Positions 47,881 to 59,017 of a stretch of 64,000 bases of DNA are shown here, one piece after another; within the stretch, counting starts at the first letter, position 1, and every line of letters begins with the position of its first letter. The DNA is from Epiperipatus broadwayi. Lineage: Eukaryota > Onychophora > Udeonychophora > Euonychophora > Peripatidae. The DNA is taken from the NCBI GenBank assembly GCA_028023455.1, contig JAQFVV010006294.1, positions 2,137,001 through 2,201,000 of the forward strand, written 5' to 3'. The notes under the pieces were generated by a model. It had not been told where the DNA came from. It ran no database searches and saw nothing but the letters and a program-made list of their open reading frames with translations. The position numbers were made by a program, and so were the translations under genes.

Positions 47881-48984
47881 AACTAGTCATTTAATTAAAA
47901 TATAAGAAGTTTTATAATAACCAAATTCTTATTTGTGATTTATGGCAATACAAGACTAACTTGACTAGTTCAAAGGAATTCTTTTCATAATTATTCCTAG
48001 CACCAACATTATTAATCACAATTCAGAAAAAATTTGAATCATATTTATATTAAAAATATTTCAATTGCTTTATTTTGAAGTAGGAAAGTTAACATATAAA
48101 TGTTGAATGTGATCAATATTTCATTATAATTTTTAAAAAAAAAATCATATTACAATAAAATGTGAAAAAAAAAAAGAAACAATATCATGAACCAAAGATA
48201 AGTTGCTTTACTTCTATATTTGTTCTGTGCATCTGATTAAGCACTGACCAAATGGACATAACCATGATATCAAAACAGAAGATTTTAAATATAACTGTCT
48301 AAGTAATTAAAAAAAAACACATTCTTTTAAATTGAATCCTTGTTCTAAAAAAATTCCAGTTTCATCAAACTTCCTTTCAATATTTTTACGGATCTTATCA
48401 ATAGAGTAAGTATCCTTAAATATAAAACTGAAAAACAAAATTCATTACAAAAGTTAATATTGCATAAAGAAATATTTAGAAATTTTTAAAAAATGGTCAT
48501 AAAAGAATAAGGCTTGTAAAAAGTCACCAATTTAAAATTCCACATTTGCCAATCCATGAAGCTAAACATGCTGTATATGAGTCAACCCATATTCACAGAC
48601 TCGCTATGTGCAGTTTCGATAAAACAGTTTGAAAGGGTATTAAATTTAAAAAATTAAAAATTTGGAATTCATAAATTCTACATACACAGCTATCGTTATA
48701 AGCAACATCTCTCAGTTAGTCATTTTCTTTTCTTGAATATAAGTCATTATGTAGTTACTTTATTTCTTCCTAAATTTGCTATTGTATGCCTTTCCAGAAC
48801 AGCAGAATTCTAGGTTTTTTTTGTTAATTATTTTTGTTGATGTTTAAATGAGTATATTTTTAAAATTAAACTATACTATATGGTTCACTGTTCTCCATGA
48901 CATCAAACACACATGGAAAAGCCTTTGAACCAAATAAAAAAAAGCATATGGTTTTACTGCTCAGAATGTTCATAAGAAGTTCAA
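47881..48984. other. AT-rich spacer
   Basis: No supported feature. Confidence 0.4.
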
Positions 48985-49065
48985 GTGCCAGAATCGATCC
49001 TGGGTCCTCCCAATCCCAAGCCTAACATTTTACCAACTGCGCCAAACCACGCAGGGCTGTGACTA
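48985..49065 (-). mobile_element. tRNA-like SINE head or tRNA pseudogene
   Basis: On minus: CTGCGTGGTTTGGCGCAGTT (A box TGGCGCAGTTGG), an anticodon-arm-like CTTGGGA, then GGATCGATTCT as B box. The CTTGGGA loop suggests a proline-type (TGG) origin. No proper acceptor stem can be paired, so it is not a functional tRNA. A degenerate continuation follows to about 48965. Confidence 0.55.
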
Positions 49066-49969
49066 CTATAATTATTAAATAAGACTAAAACCAGAAATTT
49101 AATCAGAATTGGGAAACTTACAAAAATTTTAACAAAATACCTTAAATGCTTGCATTTGATGAAATTTACCAATACTAGACATATTTTAACGTGCTATGAA
49201 ACTATTTTTCACATTTCTATTATCGTCGTGGCTTTTACAAACATTTTAATATATACTTGTAGAAAAAAAATGTCTGTTAATCAGAAGATTTTAAAACTTG
49301 AGATATTGTGAACTCAAATTATTCTCTAAATGTTAAATGTGACACAATATCAGTTTTATTTTTTGAAAAACCAAATTTTAATTCTGCCCACGTAAAACGA
49401 AAGCTCTTTCTTTAAATTAGATCTATTGTGCCATTATAAAACTTACTTTACTCTTTGATCTGTATTGATCAAATAAGTTTTTGTATACGATTCAAATTCT
49501 GGTTATGATTAATGAGATATTTTTAAAGTAAATAGAGAACTTTTAATTAAAACTTTTAAAGTAGAAAAAAAGTAGCAAAATTCTCTTTAATGGGAGTATG
49601 CTTAGTTAATTTATCTTGTCATAATTAAAAAACACACATACATATTGACATAAAAAATGATAATTTTGCTGATATCTTTTTACAGAAAAAGAAAAAAGCT
49701 AACATCAAAATTACTCAAATAATAAGCAGTGAAGATTTTTTTTTTTTTTTGTTTCGGTTGATTCAACCTTTATTTATATTTAAAAATATTTACATACCTA
49801 CTTACCATCAATAACAGGATGACTGTGGGCTGGTTATGTAAAAAAAAAAAAAGGCCTAAAGCTGCTTAAAATGTGAAAAAAAATTCCAATTTTTACTTTG
49901 GATTTGAATCTCAATTCATTGCCATACATTATAAAAAATTTAGAAAAGTTCTAATGGACAATGTAAAAT
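49066..49969. other. AT-rich spacer with long T and A runs
   Basis: Poly-T at 49735-49750. Nothing else supported. Confidence 0.4.
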
Positions 49970-50055
49970 TAAAAAACTCTCCATACACTAGTGCCACCAA
50001 GTGCAAGTCTTCGTAATCAATGAATGCAGGAAAGTTTGTGCATAAAATCTCTAAG
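49970..50055 (-). repeat. Family B end fragment
   Basis: AAAACTCTCCATACACTAGT, GTGCAAGTCTTCGTAATCAAT and GTTTGTGCATAAAATC match the outer ~80 bp of the inverted family B unit. It stops before the hammerhead. Confidence 0.65.
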
Positions 50056-51485
50056 AAAATATCAATTTAAAAGTTTTTCTTAATTGTTTAGCAATCATTA
50101 AAGGGCTAATTAAATTAGTAAAAGTAAATTCATTATACGTGTGAAAGCATCCCCCATACATAAACATACTTTTACTTTAAAAACAAATATCTATACACAC
50201 TCACGCACATATTCACGTTTACGATTAGCGCACCCACCTGCAAATAATAGATTAAGTTCTATGTATGAATTTTTACTTTTAATAATTTTAAAATAAGTAT
50301 TTTAAAGGGGTATGTGCAAAGAATGGTGTGCGTGCAAGTTTTTGTTGAAGATTTGTTTGTATTTTAAATTAATAATAGATGTCAACTTCAAAGCTCATTG
50401 GTGCAAACAATTTTAAAACTACTGCCAGAGGAAATACTACCATTTTATTCATCTTTGATAAACCTTTATTTGTTACAAATACAGTATTTTTTTTATTTAG
50501 AGTCTAAATAATTCCTGCTAGATTAAAATAAAACTTTCTGACTATATCACGTGCTGTTTTAAAAGTCCTGTGACCCCAAACAACAATTATAAAAGGACTG
50601 GTTTCTCTGGAGATAAGAAAGATGCGCATTAAAATTCAACAGATTAATACTATTTATGTTTATGAAGTTTATTATTAATACTATTTAAGATGTATAGCTT
50701 GTTGAAATACGAGTGCTAACTTACGGGTTGGATTCTTTCTATTTTTCATGTGCATGTTCAAACACCTTGCTATTAAATCAAGAAAATAAAATTATCTATA
50801 AAATAAATAAAACTCATCTTAGAAATCAAATTCTTACTCATTTGTTATTGCCAAATTAAATTTATGAACTTTCTTCTGAGCTATTTAATATTTATTAATC
50901 AGCTTGTCATCTTCAATAAATTATTAGTAAAATAAAATTAATATTTGATCAAAATAAGTGACTAGACTAATAAATCAATGGAAAATGAATAGTTTAAATT
51001 TAAAGTGAGCAAGTTTTTCTTTGATTGGCAACAACATAGATATTTATGCGACAGAGCTCTCAAAAATAAAAAATAGTCATTAATATTCACCGGCCACAAA
51101 TTCGAATTATCAAAAGCAAAAATTATATATATGGAGTGAGAAGAGGCAAGCGGAAAATTAAAGAAGCCTGAGCAATAGCAAGAGACCATTTTTTAATCAA
51201 TAAAAAAGACCCAAGCATACCACTATCAAAGAAGTGGGCCATGTAAAAAAAAAAAAAAAATTTTGAATAGGTAACTAAAACATATATATTAATACCAAGA
51301 ACTCTTAAGGCATATTACTATAAGCAATGAATATGATATACATGTTATATCGAAAGCATGGCAGACAGTAATAAAGCTTCTGTGGATGTTTTCATTAACA
51401 GACATGTATTTAAGAATAAATTAATAATTTTGTGTTAATATATACTTTTGCCTACATTTTATAAAGCCTTACTAAACCTTATACA
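50056..51485. other. AT-rich spacer
   Basis: The minus frame 50962-51189 shows no family signature. Confidence 0.4.
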
Positions 51486-51586
51486 GATCCAAAACTCTCC
51501 ATACAGTAGTGCCACGCAGTGCAAGCCAGAGAAATCAATAGATGCAAGAAGGTTTATGCATAAAATCCCTAACTAGTGCTTTACCC

Positions 51587-51645
51587 ATACAATATCCCCA
51601 GACTAGTTTATAGCTTATAGCTTTTATCAGTAAGGAATCTTGGAT
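51587..51645 (-). ncRNA. Degenerate hammerhead, family B
   Basis: On minus the core reads CTGATAA (G8 to A), stem II AGCTATAAGCT, TAAAC instead of GAAAC, stem III ACTAGT and C kept. Inactive. Confidence 0.55.
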
Positions 51646-52023
51646 CTGAGAGCACTGCACCTAGATCTTAGGATCTAATGCAATCCCCCATCAAACACTC
51701 TTTACCTTATTATCTAATTATAAAGCTTTAATCCCAAAATAAAAACCCAATAATGTTTTTAATTCAAGATCATCAGCTTGTATAGTCATATTGATTTGAA
51801 CTCAGTTCAGCATTCATACTTTTTGCTATCTTTGATTCTTTATAACCACAGTCACCTTAATTCTATTGGGCAGGATTGGTGTTAAATCATTAAACATCAT
51901 ATCACTGTTTTTTATGTTTGTACAGAGACAAAACTCTCTATACAGTAGCATTACTCAGTACAAAGCAGAGTAATCAATGGATGCAGGAAAGTTTGGCATA
52001 AAATCACTGCCTAGTGCCTACTC

Positions 52024-52082
52024 ATCCAATATCTCCAGACTAGTTTCTAACTTGTGACTTTTACCAGTGAGTAGTATTGGAT
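52024..52082 (-). ncRNA. Degenerate hammerhead, family B
   Basis: On minus the core reads CTGGTAA, stem II arms are damaged, GAAAC, ACTAGT and the cleavage block are kept. Inactive. Confidence 0.55.
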
Positions 52083-52484
52083 CTAGCAGCATTGCACCTA
52101 GATCTTTCAATCTAATGCAACCCTCCAGTAGCCACCTTTTACAGTATTCTACCTTTCTGCATCCATTGATTACTCTGGTTTGCAATGAGTGGTGCTACTG
52201 TATGGAGAGTTTTGTCTCTGTGTAAACAGAAAGAATGGTGATCATGTGATGTTTAATGGTTTAATATCAATCCCGCCTAACAGAATTAAGATGACTGTGG
52301 TTATTAAAGAACCACAAAGTATGGATGCTAAATTGAATTCAGATCTATATGCCTATACAAGCTAATGAGCTTGAAAATATTATTGTTTCCATTTGAACTT
52401 AAAGCTTTATAGCTATATAATAAGGAAAAAGGTGACTACTGGAGGGTTGCATTAGATTCTAATATCTTGGTGCAATGCTTTCAG

Positions 52485-52543
52485 ATCCAAGACTCCTCAT
52501 TGATGAAAGCCACAAGTTAGAAACTAGTCTGGGGATATTTGAT
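52485..52543 (+). ncRNA. Hammerhead, family B, C3 to T
   Basis: Core TTGATGA at about 52500-52506 with the same C3 change as at 33207-33265, GAAAC, ACTAGT, cleavable C, stem I TGGGGA. The shared C3 change may mark a subfamily. Confidence 0.6.
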
Positions 52544-52854
52544 GAGTAGGTAGTAGGTAGGGATTTTATGCACAAACCTTCCTACATCTATTGATTCCTC
52601 TGGCTTGTAATGAGTGGCATTACTGTATGGAGAGTTTTGCCTCTGTGTAAACAGCTTGTGTAAGCATGAAGAATGCATGTGATGTTAATGTCTCAATAAA
52701 CATTTTTAAAACATACTATACTGCCTTTAAACAAAAAGTGGAATGAAAATTTATTTACTTTTTTGTATTTGTTTTTAACTTCACTATGTTTTAATTAAGT
52801 TATTACTTAAAATGATCATGATTTTTAGATTTGATGAAACAGTTGTGTACAGAG

Positions 52855-53415
52855 CCAACCAGAGAGAGAGAGAGATAGGAGGGGCAGCTGCCCTGGGCCT
52901 TATAATATTAGGGACCTCAACTTGGAAACTCAGTATGTTAAATATAAATATAGGGGAAGGCAAAGCAATGTCATGTCTTGTAGAATGGCCTTAATTTTAC
53001 AGTTAAAATTTCAAAAAAAAAATATTTGAGAAAAACTTTCCAAGCAGGCATAACATGAGTTGAAATTGTAAGTCAGTTTAGGGGTGAGAACCAATTTGAT
53101 GACTGAAGAGCTCAGTGACCAGCAGAACCAATAGTCTCAACCCCATCAGTCTGTTCTGTGCTAAGTGTTTCATAATATTAACAGTGCTAGGGTGAAGGTA
53201 CTCTATCCAAGTGCTATCTGGATCTGATCTGCTTGCTCATTTCTGCAACTCTTAACTAACTGCTCCTGAAGTTCTGTTTTCAGCCCTGTAAGTAAAAACT
53301 CTCATATCTTCTCTCTTCCTATGTTCTTATTTTAAATTTTGAAGGGCCTCTAAAATATTATTTGCCCCAGACTTCACATTTTCTTTGAATGGCCCTGGTT
53401 GTGTGCATTAAATTA
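52855..53415 (+). mobile_element. Possible MITE-like repeat with complementary GC-rich ends
   Basis: GGGGCAGCTGCCCTGGGCCT (52881 on) followed by TATAATATTAGGGACCTC has an inverted counterpart near 53342-53374 (GGGCCTCTAAAATATTATTT, GCCCCAG). The outer CCAACCAG and CCTGGTTG at the two ends may be terminal repeats. An (AG)n tract lies at 52859-52874. No transposase. Confidence 0.4.
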
Positions 53416-54060
53416 GTCTCTTTTTTTGCATGTGAAAGTCCATCATTTTAAAGAAATATTTAAAGTGTGTTAACAAATAGCTATCAAGATTTTTTCCTGG
53501 GATATTTCAATGCTTGTTAATCCACCAAGGAAAAAAAGTGATTCAAACCCATTAAACCGTTTATGTATTTGTAGAAGTTGATGAAATTGTTTGCAATTTT
53601 CACCAAGCAAAAATTCTCAGTCTTCATGGTTGAACTCTACTGTGAAACTTTTTTTTTTTTTTTCAATCTTTGTATAAAAAAAAGAAAATGTATATATTTT
53701 TTTCTTCAAAAGTAAATAAATAAAAGTACAGAAAAAGAAGAAATGGGTAACAAATATTAATTATTTTTTAGATGCCTTAATTTTTAGTAATTGTTTATGA
53801 TTAGGCTAGACAATTGGCTTCTGATCAAAAATTGTTGTCTAAATAAAAAATAATCATTTAAGTGTGTGAGCTTGTAATAATGTCTTTGAAGTCAAGTTGT
53901 AACTAATTTTCTAGTTAAAAGAAATCTTTTCGCAAAATATATTATTAATATCAAGATTTTTAGAGTTGGTTTAAAATGTGTGAAAGTTAAGATTTTACTT
54001 ATACTATACTTTTCCAGTGAATTATTGTTATTAGCAACCAATATCCATATTAATAGTTGT
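53416..54060. other. AT-rich spacer
   Basis: No supported feature. Confidence 0.4.
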
Positions 54061-54067
54061 TTTCTCA

Positions 54068-54260
54068 GAGGCTAAACTCTTCATACAATGCAATGTCACT
54101 CAGTGCAAGCCAGAATAATCAATAGATGCAAGAAGGTATGTGCATAAAATCACTATCTAGTGCCTACTCATCTAATATCTCCAGTCTAGTTTCCAGCTTA
54201 TGGCTTTCATCATGGAGAAACCTTGGATCTGAGAGTACTGCACCTAGATCTTAGGATCAT
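54068..54260 (-). mobile_element. Single inverted family B fragment with decayed hammerhead
   Basis: From the unit end (TAAACTCTTCATACA) to just beyond the hammerhead (ATCTTAGGATC). The hammerhead spans 54170-54228 on minus: ATGATGA core segment (first base changed), stem II AAGCC/GCT, GAAACTAGA then C. Solo orientation, no tandem partner. Confidence 0.65.
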
Positions 54261-54985
54261 ATGATGTTCAGTGAATTAATAGCTGTATAATGAATTTTTA
54301 GCTTTGTTAGCCTTGATTTGATAATTGTACTTGATGTGATAAAACTTTGTATTTAGTAGTTCCTATAAAAATGCTTTTTGAAAAGATTATCTTATTTTAT
54401 TAGACATTGCTTTTTACTAATTGAAGATGCATACCCTCAAACATACATATATAAACATGGTAAGACAGAACTTGTTATGCCGTTATCACTTATTTGTTAA
54501 AATATTTTAAAGTTGAAATGAAGTGACGATATCTTTAGTAGCACTCATGTTTTTCATCCTATATATTTAAAATGACCTACTTTTTAATCATTTAAATAGG
54601 CTTAATATTTAAATTTTATTATTTGTTTTTGTTGTTGGATAAGACAATCTTTTAAAATTCCATGAACTGTTTGATAAAGATGTTTTTTTGCTATGATTAG
54701 TAAATCATAAGATCCAATATATACTATGAAAAAATTTCATTGCAATTTCTAATTTAAATCCATTGAAATTTGTCTCTCTACTTTTACATTACCACATACT
54801 TTACATCCCACTGCTCAATTATCACTTTCTGTGTTAAATCTATAAAGAACAATAAAATCTGGGGATATATATTTTCTATTAGTCATAATATAATGCAATT
54901 CTCCTATACCTTCATTTGTATGCATGCATTATCTATTTCCCTTTAGTACTTTTCTTTTTCTATGAATTCCACAAGTCTGCATTCT
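54261..54985. other. AT-rich spacer
   Basis: No supported feature; the end may contain decayed LINE 2 sequence downstream of the endonuclease fragment. Confidence 0.35.
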
Positions 54986-54989
54986 TTCT

Positions 54990-55420
54990 CATTTATATTA
55001 CCATAACCAAGTTTACCCATAGAACTTTTAACTTTTAATCATTTACCAATTCTAACATTAGTTGCTCATAACAATTTAAAAATGCTTTTTGGTCTGGTCT
55101 AAAGCCTTTTGTGTATCCATATAAAGCATAAACTTGATTTATCTTTATTTTATCTTTTATTAAGTTGAATATCTAATTTTCCCATTCTGTCTGATGTATG
55201 ATCAATTTTCATAACATTGTTCTTCCACTTTTTATTTATAATGAATTCATCTCCACTTGTGCTTCCAATATTTGTGCCTAAATAGTAAAGTACATATCCA
55301 ATTTTTAAATCAATTGTCTCTTCAACTTTTCTTTTAACTTCACAAAGTCTAACAATGTTCCATTTAATAATAGATAATTCTACCAATTCATATAATCTTC
55401 ATTCACTTGAAAATGATTTG
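54990..55420 (-). pseudogene. LINE 2 endonuclease N-terminal fragment
   Basis: The open frame 55150-55386 on minus starts VELSIIKWNI, as expected for an APE-type endonuclease (xLSIIxWNIRGL), followed by KRKVEETIDLKIGYVLYYLG and INKKWKNNVMKIDHTSDRMG. The region after the stop still reads IKINQVYALYGYT, the usual QVYAPT block. Only the first third of the endonuclease is left. Confidence 0.65.
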
Positions 55421-55439
55421 CAGTTGTAAATACTAAATA

Positions 55440-55690
55440 AAAGCAATTTATCCAAACCACTTTGAACACTTTTTAGCAAAATCCTTTATTGTACATATAT
55501 ACCTTATGTTTTGACTGCCCTGCTGTCTTCTTCAGAGCCAGTTTCTTTATTTTGGAAAGATTAAAGTAAACTGACTCTGAAGAAGATGGCACAGCAGTTG
55601 AAACGTAAGGTGAATGTATATATGTGCAATGAAGAATTTTGCTGAAAAGTATTCAAAGTGGTTTGTATAAATTGTATTTATAAGATATTA
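55440..55690. mobile_element. Foldback pair of a CTGAAGA...GAAACGT repeat
   Basis: The left arm (55446 to about 55553) is the inverse of 55573-55675: CTCTGAAGAAGA.GGCACAGCAGTTGAAACGTAAGG on plus pairs with the inverse at 55507-55545. The motif CTGAAGA...GAAACGT resembles a hammerhead core, but one extra A sits before stem II and stem I pairs over only two bases. It is shared with the SINE body at 13590. Confidence 0.6.
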
Positions 55691-56790
55691 CAGCAAAGTA
55701 AAGGAAAAAGTAATTTTGGTAAAATTATTAAATAAAAATTTATCATATGTATATAATCAAGCGATATGTAGTTTGGGGATTTCTACGAAAATTCATATGA
55801 AGTTAAAGCACCAGAAGAAACAGAATTGAATTATGATCTATAGATTTTAAGGTCTTAAATTCTCCATTCTTTCATAAATAAATGAGTGACTTTCTTAACT
55901 GGAAGTTCATAAAAATTTCAAGCACCAGAAATGATGGTTAGCAAATACCACATTAATGGATTAATAAGATCTGTATTCTATAAAATTTATATTAAATGTT
56001 ACATTTAATATAAAATACATACAATCAAAACTTAATTCACATAACATATAAGGAGAACCAAATTTGCATACAGACAAACATATCTTAAGATTAGGATGTA
56101 AATTTTGGACAGAAAGAAAATTAGATTTATAAATGTATTTTATAATAAATTGATAAATTTGAAGCACATAAAATAATTGATTTATTACTATCTTGTGTAA
56201 AGTTGATCTGACAAAAGAAAAACTAAATGCAATAAATTATAGTCAATAGTTTCTTTTTAAAAATATGTCAAGGCAACTCTGAAAAGTTGTATAAATAAAG
56301 ATCGAAGAAAATAATCCAACATTAATTAATCAATATCAGACATAGCAGAAATATAACTGGTGTTATATGGGCACAAACATGTTAGCAATTTTTTTTTCTA
56401 TTCAACTATAATGAATTTTTTTTGTCGTAAATACAAAAAATTATTTTCCAGAAATTTTTCTAAGCAAAAGAAAAAATGGATGTTTACTAAATCTTAAATG
56501 ACGTACAATTTTAAATCATCGTAAAACTGACAACAAATATAAATGATCATAAATTACGAGTTTGATTTTTTTATCTTTTGAGAACTTAAGCTTGTTGCAA
56601 AATCAATATGAATTCAACTTATTTATTTTTAAAACAATTGTTTTCAATAAAAGCATTTTTATTAGAGATATTATGTATGTGAATACTCAAAATGAAAAAG
56701 GTTTGACGTTTTATAAACAAGTTTACATAATAAATAAAAAAACGTTTTTCGCTTGAATAGCATAAAATAATTAAATGCGGTGGATTGACA
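55691..56790. other. AT-rich spacer
   Basis: Short overlapping frames at 56562-56867 on both strands show no family signature. Confidence 0.4.
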
Positions 56791-56794
56791 TGTG

Positions 56795-57300
56795 AACGCA
56801 AATCTTGTTTTATGTGATGTGATGCATTGGGTTTCTCCTTTATCAGAGTCAGGAATCTCTCAGCCACAGTGTCCAGAGAAACCTATTAGCTACCTTATCT
56901 TCATCTTCCATTCCCTACTCTTCCATTCCCTACCCTGTTTGTGCCATATTCTCATTATTCTGCTCCATCCCATTTCCACAATATATTCTTTGACAACTCT
57001 ATGGCCTCCATATCTAAATCCTCCTTACTTTTTTCCCAAACCCAGCATAAAAACCAAAACCTCACTTTCTGTATAATCACTTTGTCTATATTTATTCTTC
57101 CACAACTTCATTATTTGTACCCTTTCTGCTTGGAGGCATTTACATTGAATTATCAGATGCCTAATATATTCTATGCCTTCCTTATATAACTTGCAGACTA
57201 ACTCATCCATATTTTTCCATTTATGCGCGTATCTCCTTGTTCTAAAGATTCTGTTCAAGCCTTAAACAATAAACTATTTTATTCTGAAGGTGGATGAACA
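56795..57300 (-). pseudogene. LINE 2 C-terminal finger and 3' end, second copy
   Basis: The minus frame 57025-57258 reads the same C-terminal block as 46437-46715, with the finger damaged (second Cys is Tyr: CKLYKEGIEYIRHLIIQC). The 3' end block TTTCTCCTTTATCAGAGTCAG (+ orientation) is at 56832. The plus frames 56792-57189 are shadows. It is not collinear with the endonuclease piece at 55.2 kb, so it is a separate, 5'-truncated insertion. Confidence 0.7.
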
Positions 57301-57476
57301 CTGCCCTCTGGTGTACAATGATTACAGTAGATGGTTCTGGAATAGAATTTATAAGGTTTTATCTTCATACAGTCTCTCTATCCATTAAACTCACCATCTT
57401 TTCCAAGTAAAAGGTTACTCAATAAAAAAATGGAATTTATTTGTATGAATGTAATTACAAAAAACAAATAAACAAG
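57301..57476. other. Spacer
   Basis: Nothing recognised. Confidence 0.35.
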
Positions 57477-57637
57477 AAATTAAATTATGCATCATATGAT
57501 CACTATCTCTTATAATAGCACATATTTGTTTATAAACAAAGCAAAACTCTCCATATAGTATTGCCACCCTATGCCAACCAGAGTAATCAATGAATGCCAG
57601 AAGGCTTGTGCATAAAATCCCTATCTAATGCCTACTC

Positions 57638-57696
57638 ATCCAATATCCCCAGACTAGTTTCTGGCTTGTGTCCATCGTCAGTGAGGCGCTTTGGAT
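57638..57696 (-). ncRNA. Hammerhead, family B, minus strand
   Basis: On minus: core CTGACGA (complement of 57675-57681; C at the variable position 7), stem II TGG/CCA with a longer loop because one pair is lost, GAAAC, stem III ACTAGT, cleavable C at 57652, stem I TGGGGA then TTGGAT/ATCCAA. Core positions are all acceptable. The main defects are the shortened stem II and a changed inner stem I base (CGCCTCA). Confidence 0.75.
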
Positions 57697-57875
57697 CTGA
57701 GAGCACTGCACCTAGATCTTAGGATCTAATGCAACCCTCCAGCCTCCACCTTTTATCTCTACTTAACTACAAAACTATGAGAATGAAATTGAAAAACACA
57801 AAAATGTTTTCAATCCAAGCTCAATAGCTCTGGAGGGTTGCATTAGATCCTAAGATCTAGGTGCAGTGCTCTCAG

Positions 57876-57934
57876 ATCCAAAGCTCCTCACTGACGATGG
57901 CCACAAGCCAGAAACTAGTCTGGGGATATTGGAT
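57876..57934 (+). ncRNA. Hammerhead, family B, intact
   Basis: CTGACGA 57891-57897 (position 7 may be any base), stem II TGGC 57898-57901 / GCCA 57907-57910 around CACAA, GAA 57911-57913, stem III ACTAGT 57914-57919 with no loop, cleavable C 57920. Stem I: TCCTCA/TGGGGA inner helix, GC/TA-type internal loop, ATCCAA (57876) / TTGGAT (57929) outer helix. Confidence 0.85.
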
Positions 57935-58333
57935 GAGTAGGCATTAGATAGGGATTTTATGCACAAGCCTTCTGGCATTCATTGATTACTTTGGTTGGCA
58001 CAGGGTGGCAATACTGTATAGAGAGTTTTGCTTTGTTTATAAACAAATATGTGCTAGTATAAGAGATAGTGATCATGTGATGCTTAATGGTTTAACACCA
58101 ATCCTGCCTAATAGGATAGTGGTGGCTATGGTTGTTAAAGAGCCAAAGACACCAAAATGTATGGATGCTGAACTGAGCTTAGACCCATATGACTATATAA
58201 GCTATTGAGCTTAAATTGAAAACATTTTTGTGTTTTTCCAATTTCATTCTCATAGTTTTGTAGTTAAGTAGTGATAAAAGGTGGAGGCTGGAAGGTTGCA
58301 TTAGATCCTAAGATCTAGATGCAGTGTTCCCAG

Positions 58334-58392
58334 ATCCAAACCTCCTCACTGATGATGGCCACAAGCCAGAAACTAGTCTGGGGATATTGGAT
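58334..58392 (+). ncRNA. Hammerhead ribozyme, family B, fully canonical
   Basis: CTGATGA 58349-58355; stem II TGGC 58356-58359 / GCCA 58365-58368; GAA 58369-58371; stem III 58372-58377, the self-complementary ACTAGT; cleavage predicted between C58378 and T58379; stem I inner TCCTCA 58343-58348 / TGGGGA 58379-58384 (one G-U), internal loop ACC/TA, outer ATCCAA 58334-58339 / TTGGAT 58387-58392. A zero-loop palindromic stem III cannot close in one molecule, so activity would need two ribozymes side by side sharing stem III, as reported for short-stem type I hammerheads. The internal loop facing the stem II loop is where natural hammerheads make tertiary contacts. Confidence 0.9.
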
Positions 58393-58782
58393 GAGTAGGC
58401 ATTAGATAGGGATTTTATGCACAAGCCTTCTGGCATTCATTGATTACTCTGGTTGGTGGCAATACTGTATGGAGAGTTTTGCTTTGTTTATAAACAAATA
58501 TGTGCTAGTATAAGAGATAGTGATCATGTGATGCTTAATGGTTTAACACCAATCCTGCCTAATAGGATAGTGGTGGCTATGGTTGTTAAAGAGCCAAAGA
58601 CACCAAAATATATGGATGCTGAACTGAGCTTAGACCCATATGACTATATAAGCTATTGAGCTTAGATTGAAAACATTTTTGTGTTTTTCAATTTCATTCT
58701 CATAGTTTTGTAGTTAAGTAGAAATAAAAGGTGGAGGCTGGAGGTTGCATTAGATCCTAAGATCTAGGTGCAGTGCTCTCAG

Positions 58783-58841
58783 ATCCAAAGCTCCTCACTG
58801 ACGATGGCCACAAGCCAGAAACTAGTCTGGAGATACTGGAT
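58783..58841 (+). ncRNA. Hammerhead, family B, core intact
   Basis: CTGACGA 58798-58804, stem II TGGC/GCCA, GAA 58818-58820, ACTAGT 58821-58826, C 58827. Stem I has one inner mismatch (A58831) and one outer mismatch (C58836). Confidence 0.8.
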
Positions 58842-59017
58842 GAGTAGGCATTAGATAGGGATTTTATGCACACACGTTCTGGCATTCATTGATTACTCTG
58901 GTTGGCACAGGGTGGCAATACTGTATGGAGAGTTTTGCTTTGTTTATAAATTAAATTATGATTACACATACCTGTGATAAATGAAACAATAATTTTGAAT
59001 TTACTATAATTATGTTA

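Larger units (their letters stand above)
51486..52690. mobile_element. HHR family B inverted array (two minus units, two plus units)
   Basis: Two units read on minus (51486 to about 51905 and 51925 to about 52140), then the orientation flips and plus unit sequence runs to about 52690. Ends show the ACTCTCCATACAGTAG / CTACTGTATGGAGAGT pairs at 51493, 51936, 52194 and 52621. Hammerheads: 51587-51645 and 52024-52082 on -, 52485-52543 on +. No exact target duplication was found, and all three ribozymes carry core changes, so this is an older insertion than those at 26, 33 and 58 kb. Confidence 0.8.
57490..58947. mobile_element. HHR family B array with three near-intact plus ribozymes and exact 13-bp target duplication
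   Basis: AAATTAAATTATG at 57477-57489 and 58948-58960 bounds 1458 bp. 57490 to about 57828 is an inverted unit (hammerhead on minus at 57638-57696). At about 57829 the sequence flips and runs on plus through hammerheads cleaving after 57920, 58378 and 58827, i.e. 458 and 449 nt apart. A plus transcript would be cut into unit-length RNAs 57921-58378 and 58379-58827. Retrozymes of plants and animals give rise to such RNAs and their circles; that it happens here is inference. The two near-identical frames 58005-58208 and 58453-58659 are parts of the repeat. Confidence 0.9.

Noticed and set aside
58005-58659. Two near-identical 67-68 codon plus frames 450 bp apart
   Set aside because: They lie in tandem family B repeat units and match only because the DNA is repeated; other family B copies have stops at the same place.
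57490-58947. CRISPR-like array of direct repeats
   Set aside because: The repeats are ~450 bp long in eukaryotic-type DNA, with ribozyme motifs and no short unique spacers.
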